Assembly (NCBI GenBank): GCA_014859985.1
Contig: JACZKN010000222.1
Coordinates: 1 to 8,286 of the forward strand
DNA length: 8,286 bases
From: Candidatus Krumholzibacteriia bacterium
Lineage (GTDB): Bacteria > Krumholzibacteriota > Krumholzibacteriia > LZORAL124-64-63
Direction of reading: 5' to 3'
A program made the translations under genes and the position numbers. This document shows, piece by piece, positions 1 to 6,870 of the stretch. The notes beneath the pieces are model-generated. The model saw only the letters and a list, made by a program, of their open reading frames with translations, had not been told where the DNA came from and ran no database searches. Each line of letters begins with the position of its first letter. The first letter of the stretch is position 1.

Positions 1-323
1 TCCTCCAGAAGCTGGGCTACGACCACGACGTCGTCGCCACCGGCGACGCCGCGGTGGCGGCCCTGCGCCGCCGGCGCTACGCGGCCGTGCTGATGGACGT
101 GCAGATGCCCGGCATGGACGGCCTGGAAGCCGCCCGGCTGATCCGCCACCCCGACGGCGGGGTCCTCGATCCCGCCGTGCCGATCATCGCCATGACCGCC
201 CACGCCCTGGCCAGCGACCGCGAGCGTTGCCTGGCTGCCGGCATGGACGACCACGTGACCAAACCCGTGGAGTCGGAGAACCTGGCCGAGGTGCTGACCC
301 GGCTGGTCGCCGTCAACGCCTGA
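1..323 (+). CDS. Response-regulator receiver (REC) domain, C-terminal end of a probable hybrid histidine kinase (5' partial)
   Basis: The reading frame is open from the left edge (first full codon at 3) to a TGA at 321-323, so the start lies outside the window. The 106 visible residues are almost a complete REC domain. The phosphoacceptor Asp is in LMDVQMPGMDG (codon 96-98), the switch Thr in IIAMTAHA (codon 195-197) and the conserved Lys in VTKPV (codon 261-263). Only about 15-20 N-terminal residues of the domain, with the acidic pair, are missing. The wording of the motifs, especially MDDHVTKP near the end, is typical of receivers at the C-terminus of hybrid sensor kinases of the BarA type, where the domain takes phosphate from the kinase core and passes it to an Hpt protein. 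The protein ends directly after the domain, with no DNA-binding output. A stand-alone single-domain regulator cannot be excluded without upstream sequence. It converges on nuoN; no functional link to complex I is evident. Confidence 0.9.
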   Translation, partial: LQKLGYDHDVVATGDAAVAALRRRRYAAVLMDVQMPGMDGLEAARLIRHPDGGVLDPAVPIIAMTAHALASDRERCLAAGMDDHVTKPVESENLAEVLTRLVAVNA

Positions 324-338
324 GTCCAGCACGCATGC

Positions 339-368
339 CGAAGCCCCCCGCCGCGGCGGGGGGCTTCG
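339..368. terminator. Bidirectional GC-rich hairpin between convergent genes
   Basis: A perfect inverted repeat: arm CGAAGCCCCCCGC (339-351), loop CGCG (352-355), and the complementary arm 356-368. The stem is 13 bp. It sits 15 nt after the stop of the plus-strand receiver gene and 21 nt after the stop of nuoN, exactly where both transcripts should end. Neither side has a clear run of T, so it is not a textbook intrinsic terminator. It may act as a strong pause or 3'-end stabilising hairpin, or work with Rho. Location and symmetry make the termination role likely. Confidence 0.75.
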
Positions 369-383
369 CTGCGCCGGCCGCAG
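369..383. repeat. Small hairpin next to the terminator
   Basis: A 5-bp inverted repeat, CTGCG (369-373) and CGCAG (379-383), with a 5-nt loop lies between the nuoN stop codon and the main terminator hairpin. It would be the first structure formed in the nuo mRNA trailer. In DNA this GC-rich such short repeats arise by chance, so a role is only suggested by position. Confidence 0.3.
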
Positions 384-389
384 GCGGCT

Positions 390-1904
390 TCAGAAGGGGA
401 GCTGCCGGATCACCGAGGCCGCCGCGGCGTGGAAGGCGTCCGGGCGGATGCCCAGGTAGAGCACCAGCGCCGCCAGGGCCCCGGCGGTGGCCACCGAAAC
501 CCACTCGACGCCGTCGTAGCTGTCGGCCTCGGTATCCTTCATGTACATCACGACGATCACCCGCAGGTAGTAGTAGACCGAGACCAGCGAGTTGATCACC
601 CCGATCACCGCCAGCGGCACCAGGCCCGCCTTGACGACCGCCGCGAAGAGATAGAACTTCGCCATGAACCCCACGAAGGGCGGGATGCCCGCCAGCGAAA
701 GCAGGGCCACGGCCAGGGTGGCGGCCGCCACCGGGCGCCGGCGGCTGAGGCCCGCGTAGCGGTTGATGTCGTCGGCATCCTCGCCCCCGCGGTTGGACAG
801 CACGTTGACCACGCCGAAGGCGGCGAGGTTCATCAGACTGTACCCCACCAGGTAGAAGAGCACCGCGCTGGCCGCCGACTCGCCCACCGTGCGCGCCAGG
901 GCCTGGCGCGCCGGGTCCCCCACCGCCGGCGACAGCAGGGTCACCACGCCCAGCAGCAGGTAGCCGGCGTGGGCGATGCTCGACCAGGCCAGCATCCGCT
1001 TGATGTTGTTCTGCACCAGGGCCACCAGGTTGCCCAGGCTCATGGTCAGCACCGCGAAGACCGTCAGCACCGGGTACCAGGCCCAGGCCAGCTGGGGCTG
1101 CAGCAGCAGGGCCACCCGCAGCAGGATGGCGAAGCCGGCCGCCTTGACGGCCGTCGCCATGAAACCGGTGACGTAGGCCGGGGCGCCATCGTAGACGTCG
1201 GGCGTCCACATGTGGAACGGCACCATCGCCACCTTGAAGCCGAAGCCCATCAGCATCAGGGCCGAGCCGGCGGTGACCAGGATGGTCGCGCCGCCGCCCG
1301 TGGCCAGCACCCGCGCGATGGCGTCGAAATTGGTGTCGCCGGCGTAGCCGTAGAGCAGGGCCATGCCCATCAGCAGGAAGGCCGAGGAGAAACCGCCCAG
1401 GACCAGGTACTTGAACCCCGCCTCGCTGCTGCGCACGTTGCCGCGCACCCCGCCGGCGAGGATGTAGGTGGCCAGGCTCATGGTCTCCAGGCCCAGGAAC
1501 ACCGCCAGGAGGTCGTTCGCGGCCGCCAGCACCATCATGCCCAGGACCGTGAACAGCAGCAGCGGGTAGAACTCGGGCCGGTAGCGGCCGTCGCGGTCGT
1601 AGATGCCGGTGGCGAAGATGGTGGTCATGATGCCGATGCCGGCGAACAGGTAGTTGAAGAAGCGGGACCAGTCGCCGGCCAGCAGCATGCCGCCCAGCCG
1701 CGGGCCCTCGCCCGGGTGCACGGCGATCTGCACCACGATGGACGCCAAAAAGACGCACAACGTCAGGTAGGACAGGTGGTCCTTCTTCAGCGTCCGCACG
1801 AACGCGTCCACGAGCATCACCAGCAGCCCGCCGCCGCCGATCACCAGGTAGGGCAGCAGCACGCTCCAGCTGGTGGCGTCCAGGGGCATCTCGAAGTGGG
1901 TCAT
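390..1904 (-). CDS. nuoN: NADH-quinone oxidoreductase subunit N (NuoN)
   Basis: NuoN is the antiporter-like subunit of complex I nearest the quinone module and forms one proton channel in the inner membrane. The 504-residue product (E. coli NuoN is about 485) is hydrophobic throughout, with about 14 membrane helices. Channel residues are visible: E140 in FLGLETMSLATYILAGG, K224 in FGFKVAMVPFHMWTPDVYDG, K254 in FMATAVKAAGF, K302 in NNIKRMLAWSSIAHAGY and K416 in GFMAKFYLF. These match E. coli E133, K217, K247 and K395; the terminal Lys is the NuoN type, where NuoM has Glu. The extra length lies partly in a polar loop around residues 324-345. The ATG (1902-1904) overlaps the nuoM stop as ATGA and has GGAGG (1912-1916) 7 nt upstream, so translational coupling is likely. 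It is the last gene of the operon, and the terminator hairpin follows the TGA. The frame continues open upstream through nuoM, but that part is a shadow. Confidence 0.97.
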   Translation of the reverse strand: MTHFEMPLDATSWSVLLPYLVIGGGGLLVMLVDAFVRTLKKDHLSYLTLCVFLASIVVQIAVHPGEGPRLGGMLLAGDWSRFFNYLFAGIGIMTTIFATGIYDRDGRYRPEFYPLLLFTVLGMMVLAAANDLLAVFLGLETMSLATYILAGGVRGNVRSSEAGFKYLVLGGFSSAFLLMGMALLYGYAGDTNFDAIARVLATGGGATILVTAGSALMLMGFGFKVAMVPFHMWTPDVYDGAPAYVTGFMATAVKAAGFAILLRVALLLQPQLAWAWYPVLTVFAVLTMSLGNLVALVQNNIKRMLAWSSIAHAGYLLLGVVTLLSPAVGDPARQALARTVGESAASAVLFYLVGYSLMNLAAFGVVNVLSNRGGEDADDINRYAGLSRRRPVAAATLAVALLSLAGIPPFVGFMAKFYLFAAVVKAGLVPLAVIGVINSLVSVYYYLRVIVVMYMKDTEADSYDGVEWVSVATAGALAALVLYLGIRPDAFHAAAASVIRQLPF

Positions 1905-3484
1905 CGGTGGGCCTCCCCTTCGTGGACGACGAAGACGGGTGCGTCGGCCGTCCCGCCGCCGAGGGCGTGCTGCGGGTAATCGTCCGCGTGCGGCGAGGCC
2001 GGGACGGCCAGCGGGGCGAGCACGCGCTCGACGCTGGCCTCGACGCGGTCCAGGACCATGCCCGGCCGCACGCCCAGCCAGAACATGAACACGACCAGGG
2101 GCAGCAGCACCGCGTACTCGCGGACGCTCAGGTCGCGGAGATCCCTGTTCTTCTCGTTGGTGAGCTTGCCGAAGAACATGCGCTGGTACATCCAGAGCAT
2201 GTAGATCGCGCCGAGCACCACGCCCGTCGCGGCCAGGGCCGTCAGCAGGCGCGGATGATCCAGGGTCGTGCTGCCGAAGGTGCCCAGCAGGATCATGAAC
2301 TCGCCCACGAAGCCGGCCAGGCCGGGCAGGCCCACCGAGGCGAGCATCGTGATCATGAACACCGTCGCGTAACCGGGCATCCGGTGGGCCAGGCCGCCGA
2401 ACTCGGAGATCTCCCGGGTGTGGCGGCGCTCGTAGATGACCCCCACCAGGAGGAAGAGCGCCCCCGTGGAGAGGCCGTGGGCCAGCATCTGGAAGATCCC
2501 TCCGGCCACCCCCAGCGGGGTCAGCGAGAACAGCCCCAGCACGACGAAGCCCAGGTGGCTGACCGACGAGTAGGCCACCAGCTTCTTGATGTCCGGCTGC
2601 ACCAGCGCCACCAGCGCGCCGTAGATGATGCCGATCACCGCCAGGATGCTCATCAGGGGCGCGAAGGCCTCCACCCCGGCCGGGAACAGGGGCATGGCGA
2701 AGCGCAGCATGCCGTAGGTGCCCATCTTCAGCAGCACGCCGGCCAGGATCACCGAGCCCGCGGTCGGCGCCTCGACGTGGGCGTCCGGCAGCCAGGTGTG
2801 CAGGGGGAAGACCGGCACCTTGATGGCGAAGGCCAGGATGAAGGCCCCGAACAGCCACAGCTGCGCCTGGCGCTCCAGGTCCAGGGCCAGGAACTGCTCG
2901 AGCCCCATCCCGCCCGCCTGGAAGTACATCCAGAGGATGGCCACGAGCATGAACACCGAGCCGACCATGGTGAAGATGAAGAACTTCACCGCCGCGTAGA
3001 TGCGCCGCTGGCCGCCCCAGATCCCGATGATGAAGTACATCGGGATGAGCATGGCCTCCCAGAACACGTAGAACAGCAGCATGTCCCGGGCGAAGAAGGT
3101 GCCCAGCATGGCCGCCTGCAGGAACAGCAGCATGGCCATGTAGTCGCGGACCCGCTCGGTGACCGCCTTCCAGGCCGACAGGATCACCAGCGGGCCCAGG
3201 AAGGTGGTCAGCATCACCAGCACCAGGCTGATACCGTCGCAGGCCAGGTGGTAGTTGATCTTGCCGCCGAAGAGCCAGGCGACCTTCTCGGTGAACATGT
3301 CCTGGCCGCCGGGGCCGTCGTAGCGGAACCACAAGTGCAGCGACAGCACGAAATCCGCCAGGGCCACGGCCAGGGCGAAGACCCGCGCGTGGTCGTCGCG
3401 GCGCACCACGGTCCACAGCAGCAGCGACCCGAGCAGGGGCAGGAAGGTCACCCAGGTCAGGATATGGTCGGTGATGAACGACAA
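1901..3484 (-). CDS. nuoM: NADH-quinone oxidoreductase subunit M (NuoM)
   Basis: NuoM is the middle antiporter-like subunit of the complex I membrane arm and forms one proton translocation channel. The 527-residue product has about 14 hydrophobic helices. Key residues are E143 in FYVFWEAMLIPMYFIIG, K222 and H228 in IKVPVFPLHTWLPDAHVEAP, K253 in VLLKMGTYG, K300/K301 in QPDIKKLVAYSSVSHLG, H336 in MLAHGLSTGALF and E395 in GFVGEF. These correspond to E. coli E144, K234, K265 and E407; the Glu at the last site is diagnostic for NuoM. The start is TTG (3482-3484): an in-frame TAG lies five codons upstream, and AGGAGG (3493-3498) sits 8 nt before it. Residues after about 488 form a hydrophilic tail of about 40 residues, longer than usual, ending in HEGEAHR. 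The gene lies 12 nt after nuoL and overlaps nuoN by 4 nt. Confidence 0.97.
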   Translation of the reverse strand: MSFITDHILTWVTFLPLLGSLLLWTVVRRDDHARVFALAVALADFVLSLHLWFRYDGPGGQDMFTEKVAWLFGGKINYHLACDGISLVLVMLTTFLGPLVILSAWKAVTERVRDYMAMLLFLQAAMLGTFFARDMLLFYVFWEAMLIPMYFIIGIWGGQRRIYAAVKFFIFTMVGSVFMLVAILWMYFQAGGMGLEQFLALDLERQAQLWLFGAFILAFAIKVPVFPLHTWLPDAHVEAPTAGSVILAGVLLKMGTYGMLRFAMPLFPAGVEAFAPLMSILAVIGIIYGALVALVQPDIKKLVAYSSVSHLGFVVLGLFSLTPLGVAGGIFQMLAHGLSTGALFLLVGVIYERRHTREISEFGGLAHRMPGYATVFMITMLASVGLPGLAGFVGEFMILLGTFGSTTLDHPRLLTALAATGVVLGAIYMLWMYQRMFFGKLTNEKNRDLRDLSVREYAVLLPLVVFMFWLGVRPGMVLDRVEASVERVLAPLAVPASPHADDYPQHALGGGTADAPVFVVHEGEAHR

Positions 3485-3492
3485 GCCGGTCG

Positions 3493-3498
3493 CCTCCT
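3493..3498 (-). promoter_or_regulatory. Ribosome binding site of nuoM, overlapping the nuoL stop codon
   Basis: On the minus strand AGGAGG stands 8 nt before the TTG start of nuoM. The nuoL stop TAG (3497-3499) shares its last two bases with this site. It decides the non-ATG start, because the in-frame TAG a few codons upstream leaves no other candidate. Ribosomes terminating on nuoL stand on the site, which would favour re-initiation and equal dosage of NuoL and NuoM. Confidence 0.8.
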
Positions 3499-5464
3499 AG
3501 CCCGAGAAACTGAGGTACAGGACGAAGACCGTCAGCCCGACCGTGATGGACCAGGCGTAGAAACGGACCATCCCGTTCTGGAACAGACGCAGCACCGAGG
3601 CCACGACCGCGACCGCGAGGGCCGAGCCGTTGACCAGCAGCCCGTCGATGAGCCCGGCGTCGATGCCCTTCCACAGCACCGTGCGGCTGAGGCGGTAGCC
3701 CGGCCGGATGAACGCGCCGTCGTAGGCCTCGTCCACGTAGTACTTGTTCTCCAGGATGCGGTAGGGAAGACCGCCGGCGAAGCGGCGGCCCGCCTCGGCC
3801 ACCGCCAGGCGCCTGGTGTAGACGATCCAGCCCAGCAGGAGGCCCAGCACGCCCCAGGCCACCGAGGCGCCGGCCAGGATCCACTCCATCGTGGTGTCGT
3901 GGACCGCGTGGGCCGCGCCGTGGGTCCCGGCCGCGTGCCCCCCGGCGAACACCGGCTCCAGCCAGTGCTCGAAGTGGGCGCCGCCGCCCATGAAGGCCGG
4001 GATCCCCACCCAGCCCCCGACGATCGACAGCACCGCCAGGATCACCAGCGGGACGGTCATGGTCGCGGGCGACTCGTGGATGTGGTGCCGGACCTCCTCG
4101 CTGGCGCGGTTGGTGCCGAAGAAGGTCAGCGAGACCAGGCGCATCATGTAGAAGGCGGTCAGCCCGGCGGCCAGGAAGCCGATCACCCACAGCACCGTGT
4201 TGCCGCTGCTCCAGGTCTTCCAGAGGATCTCGTCCTTGGAGAAGAAGCCCGCCAGGGGGAAGACCCCGGCGATGGCCAGGGTGCCCACCAGGAAGGTCCA
4301 CCAGGTGACCGGCAGCTTCCGGCGCAGGCCGCCCATCACCCGCATGTCCTGCTCGTGGCTCATGGCGTGGATCACCGAACCGGAGGCCAAAAAGAGCAGG
4401 GCCTTGAAGAAGGCGTGGGTCATCACGTGGAAGATGCCCATGGCGAAGGCCCCCACGCCGCAGGCCAGCATCATGTAGCCCAGCTGGCTGACCGTGGAGT
4501 AGGCCAGCACCTTCTTGATGTCGTTCTGGGCCAGGGCGATGGTGCCGGCGAAGATCGCCGTCGCCGCGCCCACGGCCGCCACCACGGCCATCGCCGTGGG
4601 GGTCAGCACGTACAGGAAGTTCATGCGCGCGATCATGTAGACGCCCGCCGTGACCATGGTCGCGGCGTGGATCAGCGCCGAGACGGGCGTCGGGCCGGCC
4701 ATGGCGTCGGGCAGCCAGATGTAGAGCGGGATCTGGGCCGACTTGCCCGTCGCGCCCAGGAACAGCAGCAGGCCGATGGCGGTGGCCACGGGCGCCAGCA
4801 GGGGCGCGTGGTGCTGCATGACGGCGAACGAGAACGCGCCCTCCCCCGGCGCCAGGTGCGGCAGCAGGGTCACGCCGATCAGGAACATGCCCAGCAGGAA
4901 CCCGAAGTCGCCGATGCGGTTGACCACGAAGGCCTTCTTGCCGGCGACGGCGTTGGCCTCGCCGTCGAACCAGAAGCTGATCAGCAGGTACGAGCAGAGG
5001 CCCACGCCCTCCCAGCCCACGAAGAGCATCACCAGGTTCTCGCCCAGGACCAGCGTCATCATCGAGAAGATGAAGAGGTTCAGGTAGGCGAAGAAGCGCC
5101 GGAAGCCGTCGTCGTGGGCCATGTAGCCCAGGGAGTAGACGTGGATCAGGAAGCCCACCCCGGTGACCACCAGCGCCATCACCGCCGAGAGCTGGTCCAT
5201 GGCGAAGCCGATGTCGATGCGGAGGTTGCCGTAGGCGACCCAGGAGGCCAGGATGTCGGTCAGGCGGCGGTGCTCCGGATCCAGGCCGAGCATCCTCAGG
5301 AAGACGACGACCGAGAGGGCGAAGCTCAGCCCGACCGTGGCGCAGGCCAGCAGCCCGGCGACCCGCCGCGGCAGGCGCCGGTTCAGCAGGCCGATCACCG
5401 CCGCCCCCAGCAGGGGCGCCAGCACGATCCAGCGCAGGAGGGTCTCGTTGGCGTGGGTCTCCAC
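3497..5464 (-). CDS. nuoL: NADH-quinone oxidoreductase subunit L (NuoL)
   Basis: NuoL is the distal antiporter-like subunit and carries the long amphipathic lateral helix along the membrane arm. The 655-residue product (E. coli 613) has about 14 core helices plus C-terminal helices. Channel residues are all present: E152 in FVGWEGVGLCSYLLI, D186 in NRIGDFGF, K241 in TGKSAQIPLYIWLPDAM, H266 in LIHAATMVTAGVY, H346 and H350/K354 in HVMTHAFFKALLF, and K410-D411 in GFFSKDEILW. They match E. coli E144, D178, K229, H254, H334, H338/K342 and K399-D400. NKYYVDEAYD (573-582) is the usual NuoL C-terminal signature. A glycine/histidine-rich loop (about 494-523) precedes the C-terminal part. The start is GTG (5462-5464): an in-frame TGA lies just upstream and GGAG (5472-5475) is 7 nt away, inside the end of nuoK. 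An Mrp/Sha antiporter subunit is excluded by the context and the C-terminal lateral-helix region. Confidence 0.97.
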   Translation of the reverse strand: METHANETLLRWIVLAPLLGAAVIGLLNRRLPRRVAGLLACATVGLSFALSVVVFLRMLGLDPEHRRLTDILASWVAYGNLRIDIGFAMDQLSAVMALVVTGVGFLIHVYSLGYMAHDDGFRRFFAYLNLFIFSMMTLVLGENLVMLFVGWEGVGLCSYLLISFWFDGEANAVAGKKAFVVNRIGDFGFLLGMFLIGVTLLPHLAPGEGAFSFAVMQHHAPLLAPVATAIGLLLFLGATGKSAQIPLYIWLPDAMAGPTPVSALIHAATMVTAGVYMIARMNFLYVLTPTAMAVVAAVGAATAIFAGTIALAQNDIKKVLAYSTVSQLGYMMLACGVGAFAMGIFHVMTHAFFKALLFLASGSVIHAMSHEQDMRVMGGLRRKLPVTWWTFLVGTLAIAGVFPLAGFFSKDEILWKTWSSGNTVLWVIGFLAAGLTAFYMMRLVSLTFFGTNRASEEVRHHIHESPATMTVPLVILAVLSIVGGWVGIPAFMGGGAHFEHWLEPVFAGGHAAGTHGAAHAVHDTTMEWILAGASVAWGVLGLLLGWIVYTRRLAVAEAGRRFAGGLPYRILENKYYVDEAYDGAFIRPGYRLSRTVLWKGIDAGLIDGLLVNGSALAVAVVASVLRLFQNGMVRFYAWSITVGLTVFVLYLSFSG

Positions 5465-5468
5465 GGCG

Positions 5469-5762
5469 TTACTCCATCAGGGCTTTGAGGTCGTCGACGT
5501 TCACGGTCCTGCGCCGGCGGTAGATCTCCACCAGGATCGCCAGGCCGATGGCCGCCTCGGCGGCCGCGATCGCGAAGTTCATCAGGATGAACACGTGGCC
5601 GCCGCCGTCGGCGTGGGCCCGCGCGAAGACGGCGAAGACGATGTTCGTCGCGGCGAGCATCAGCTCGACGCACATCAGCATCACGATGGCGTTGCGCCGC
5701 ACGATGAAGCCGGTCATGCCCGTCAGGAAGAGCAGGGCGGCCAGCACCAGGTAGTGGGTCAT
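5469..5762 (-). CDS. nuoK: NADH-quinone oxidoreductase subunit K (NuoK)
   Basis: NuoK is the small three-helix subunit (ND4L homologue) joining the E-channel to the antiporter-like subunits. The product has 97 residues, close to the E. coli length of 100. Both essential membrane glutamates are present: E33 in MLMCVELMLAATN (E. coli E36) and E69 in NFAIAAAEAAIGLAILV (E. coli E72). The basic stretch RRRR (82-85) after helix 3 leads into a short polar tail that ends in KALME. The ATG at 5760-5762 lies 2 nt after the nuoJ stop and has a weak GGAAG upstream. A GTG two codons earlier overlaps the nuoJ stop as GTGA and could serve instead, adding only two residues. The nuoL GTG follows 4 nt after the TAA. 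Confidence 0.96.
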   Translation of the reverse strand: MTHYLVLAALLFLTGMTGFIVRRNAIVMLMCVELMLAATNIVFAVFARAHADGGGHVFILMNFAIAAAEAAIGLAILVEIYRRRRTVNVDDLKALME

Positions 5763-5764
5763 GG

Positions 5765-6280
5765 TCACTTCCACGGCAGCTTCCTCTCTTCCTTGCCGAT
5801 CGCCAGGGCCCCGATGATGGCCACCAGCAGCGCGATCGAGATCAGCTCGAAGGCCAGCAGGTAGCGGCCCAGGAGCAGTTCGGCGACGTGGGTCGGCGAA
5901 CCGAAGCCGGCCGGCAGGGGCGTCGTGAAGGCCGCCGTGCCGTGGTCGGCGATCCGGGTGCCCACCAGCACCAGCACCGCCAGGGGCGGGATCGCGACGG
6001 CCGGCCACAGCGCCGGCTTCATCCGCCGGCGCTCGCCCTCCAGCACCGGCCCCTGCAGCATCATGATCACGAACAGGAACAGGACCATGATGGCGCCGGC
6101 GTAGACCAGGACCTGGAGGATCGCCACGAACGGGGCGTGCAGCAGGGCGAAGATGCCCGCCGCCGCCACGAAGGCGAAGATCAGCCAGACCGCCGACACC
6201 ACGGCGCTGCGCTGGACGACGGTCATCAGCCCGCCCAGCACCATCGCCGCGCCGCAGAACCAGAACAGGAACGTTTCCAT
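5765..6280 (-). CDS. nuoJ: NADH-quinone oxidoreductase subunit J (NuoJ)
   Basis: NuoJ (ND6 homologue) is a five-helix subunit of the E-channel; its third helix changes between a pi-bulge and an alpha-helix during turnover. The 171-residue product (E. coli 184) shows the conserved third helix LQVLVYAGAIMVLFLFVIMM (55-74), with Y60 at the bulge. Hydrophobic segments run at about 1-20, 26-46, 52-75, 90-108 and 139-161, separated by a basic loop EGERRRMK after helix 3 and a polar loop around 109-135. The ATG at 6278-6280 has AAGGA (6289-6293) 8 nt upstream. The gene is 33 nt after nuoI and 2 nt before nuoK, and helices of NuoJ pack on NuoK and NuoH in known structures. Confidence 0.96.
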   Translation of the reverse strand: METFLFWFCGAAMVLGGLMTVVQRSAVVSAVWLIFAFVAAAGIFALLHAPFVAILQVLVYAGAIMVLFLFVIMMLQGPVLEGERRRMKPALWPAVAIPPLAVLVLVGTRIADHGTAAFTTPLPAGFGSPTHVAELLLGRYLLAFELISIALLVAIIGALAIGKEERKLPWK

Positions 6281-6313
6281 CTCGATCGTCCTTCCGGGCC
6301 CGCCCGCGCGGGG

Positions 6314-6820
6314 CTACCTGGTCCCGTCGGTGGTGTTGTTGAGCAGGAACTCCTTGCCCACCACGAAGGCCTCCCGCGAGTCGGCCGCGATCTCGTAGAT
6401 CCCCGTGTCCATGCGGATGGCGTCGCAGGGGCAGGCCTCCTCGCAGAGGCCGCAGTAGACGCAGCGCAGCAGGTCGATGTCGAACGACGCCGGATACTTC
6501 TCGATGGCGGGATCCGGGTGCTCGGCCGCCACGATGGTGATGCAGTCGGCCGGGCAGTAGGTCGAGCACATCTGGCAGGCGACGCAGCTCGGCGACCCGT
6601 CCTCCCGCTTCATCAGCCGGTGCCGGCCCCGGAAGCGGTCGCTGTAGACGCGCTTCTCCTCCGGGTACTGCATGGTCGGCATCCGGTCGGTGCGCAGGAT
6701 GTTGCCCACTAGGTGGCGCATGGTCACGGCCAGGCCCCTGGCCACCTCCACCACGTAGATGGACTCGAGGAACGAGCGCTTCTTGCTCGCCGAACCCGGA
6801 GGCAGACCTTCGAAACTCAT
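6314..6820 (-). CDS. nuoI: NADH-quinone oxidoreductase subunit I (NuoI), 2x[4Fe-4S] ferredoxin-like
   Basis: NuoI (TYKY/PSST-arm ferredoxin) carries clusters N6a and N6b and passes electrons from NuoG to N2 in NuoB near the quinone site. The 168-residue product has two CxxCxxCxxxCP motifs: C79, C82, C85 and C89 in CVACQMCSTYCP, and C120, C123, C126 and C130 in CVYCGLCEEACP. Further signatures are RFRGRHRL (62-69) and PCDAIRMDTGIYE (131-143). The N-terminal part (about 15-45) is amphipathic, as expected for the membrane-docking helix. The ATG (6818-6820) has GGGGAG upstream at a rather short distance of 4 nt. No other in-frame start lies near. The gene follows nuoH by 50 nt. The long frame open upstream into nuoH is a shadow. 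Confidence 0.97.
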   Translation of the reverse strand: MSFEGLPPGSASKKRSFLESIYVVEVARGLAVTMRHLVGNILRTDRMPTMQYPEEKRVYSDRFRGRHRLMKREDGSPSCVACQMCSTYCPADCITIVAAEHPDPAIEKYPASFDIDLLRCVYCGLCEEACPCDAIRMDTGIYEIAADSREAFVVGKEFLLNNTTDGTR

Positions 6821-6849
6821 ATCACTCCCCGTCGCTGCAGGATCGCAAG

Positions 6850-6864
6850 GCCGGCCGGGCCGGC
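6850..6864. repeat. Short inverted repeat between nuoH and nuoI
   Basis: Two copies of the self-complementary hexamer GCCGGC (6850-6855 and 6859-6864) separated by CGG can form a 6-bp hairpin in the 50-nt spacer, just after the nuoH stop. This is the largest spacer in the operon. It could be a weak processing or attenuation element, but in such GC-rich DNA it may be chance. Confidence 0.3.
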
Positions 6865-6870
6865 GTGACG

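Noticed and set aside
1905..4301. N-terminal extension of the nuoN frame by about 800 codons.
   Set aside because: It is the out-of-frame shadow of nuoM and nuoL, rich in Arg, Gly and Pro. NuoN homology begins at the ATG at 1902-1904, which has its own ribosome binding site.
1901..5464. NuoL and NuoM considered as Mrp-type Na+/H+ antiporter or hydrogenase membrane subunits.
   Set aside because: The complete nuoG-H-I-J-K-L-M-N order, the NuoK and NuoI sequences and the NuoL C-terminal lateral-helix region show complex I.
1907..5488. A plus-strand open frame of more than 1,190 codons antisense to nuoK, nuoL and nuoM.
   Set aside because: Its product is rich in Gln, His, Arg, Glu and Asp without any recognisable fold, as expected for the reverse complement of hydrophobic membrane protein codons in GC-rich DNA. 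The opposite strand encodes clear NuoL and NuoM.
5763..5768. GTG start for nuoK overlapping the nuoJ stop (GTGA).
   Set aside because: Possible, but the ATG two codons later has a better-spaced weak GGAAG and is the stronger codon. The difference is two residues.
6303..6312. Palindrome CCCGCGCGGG in the nuoI-nuoJ spacer, considered as a terminator.
   Set aside because: It has no adequate loop and no T-tract, and it lies mid-operon just before the nuoJ ribosome binding site. It is probably GC-rich background.
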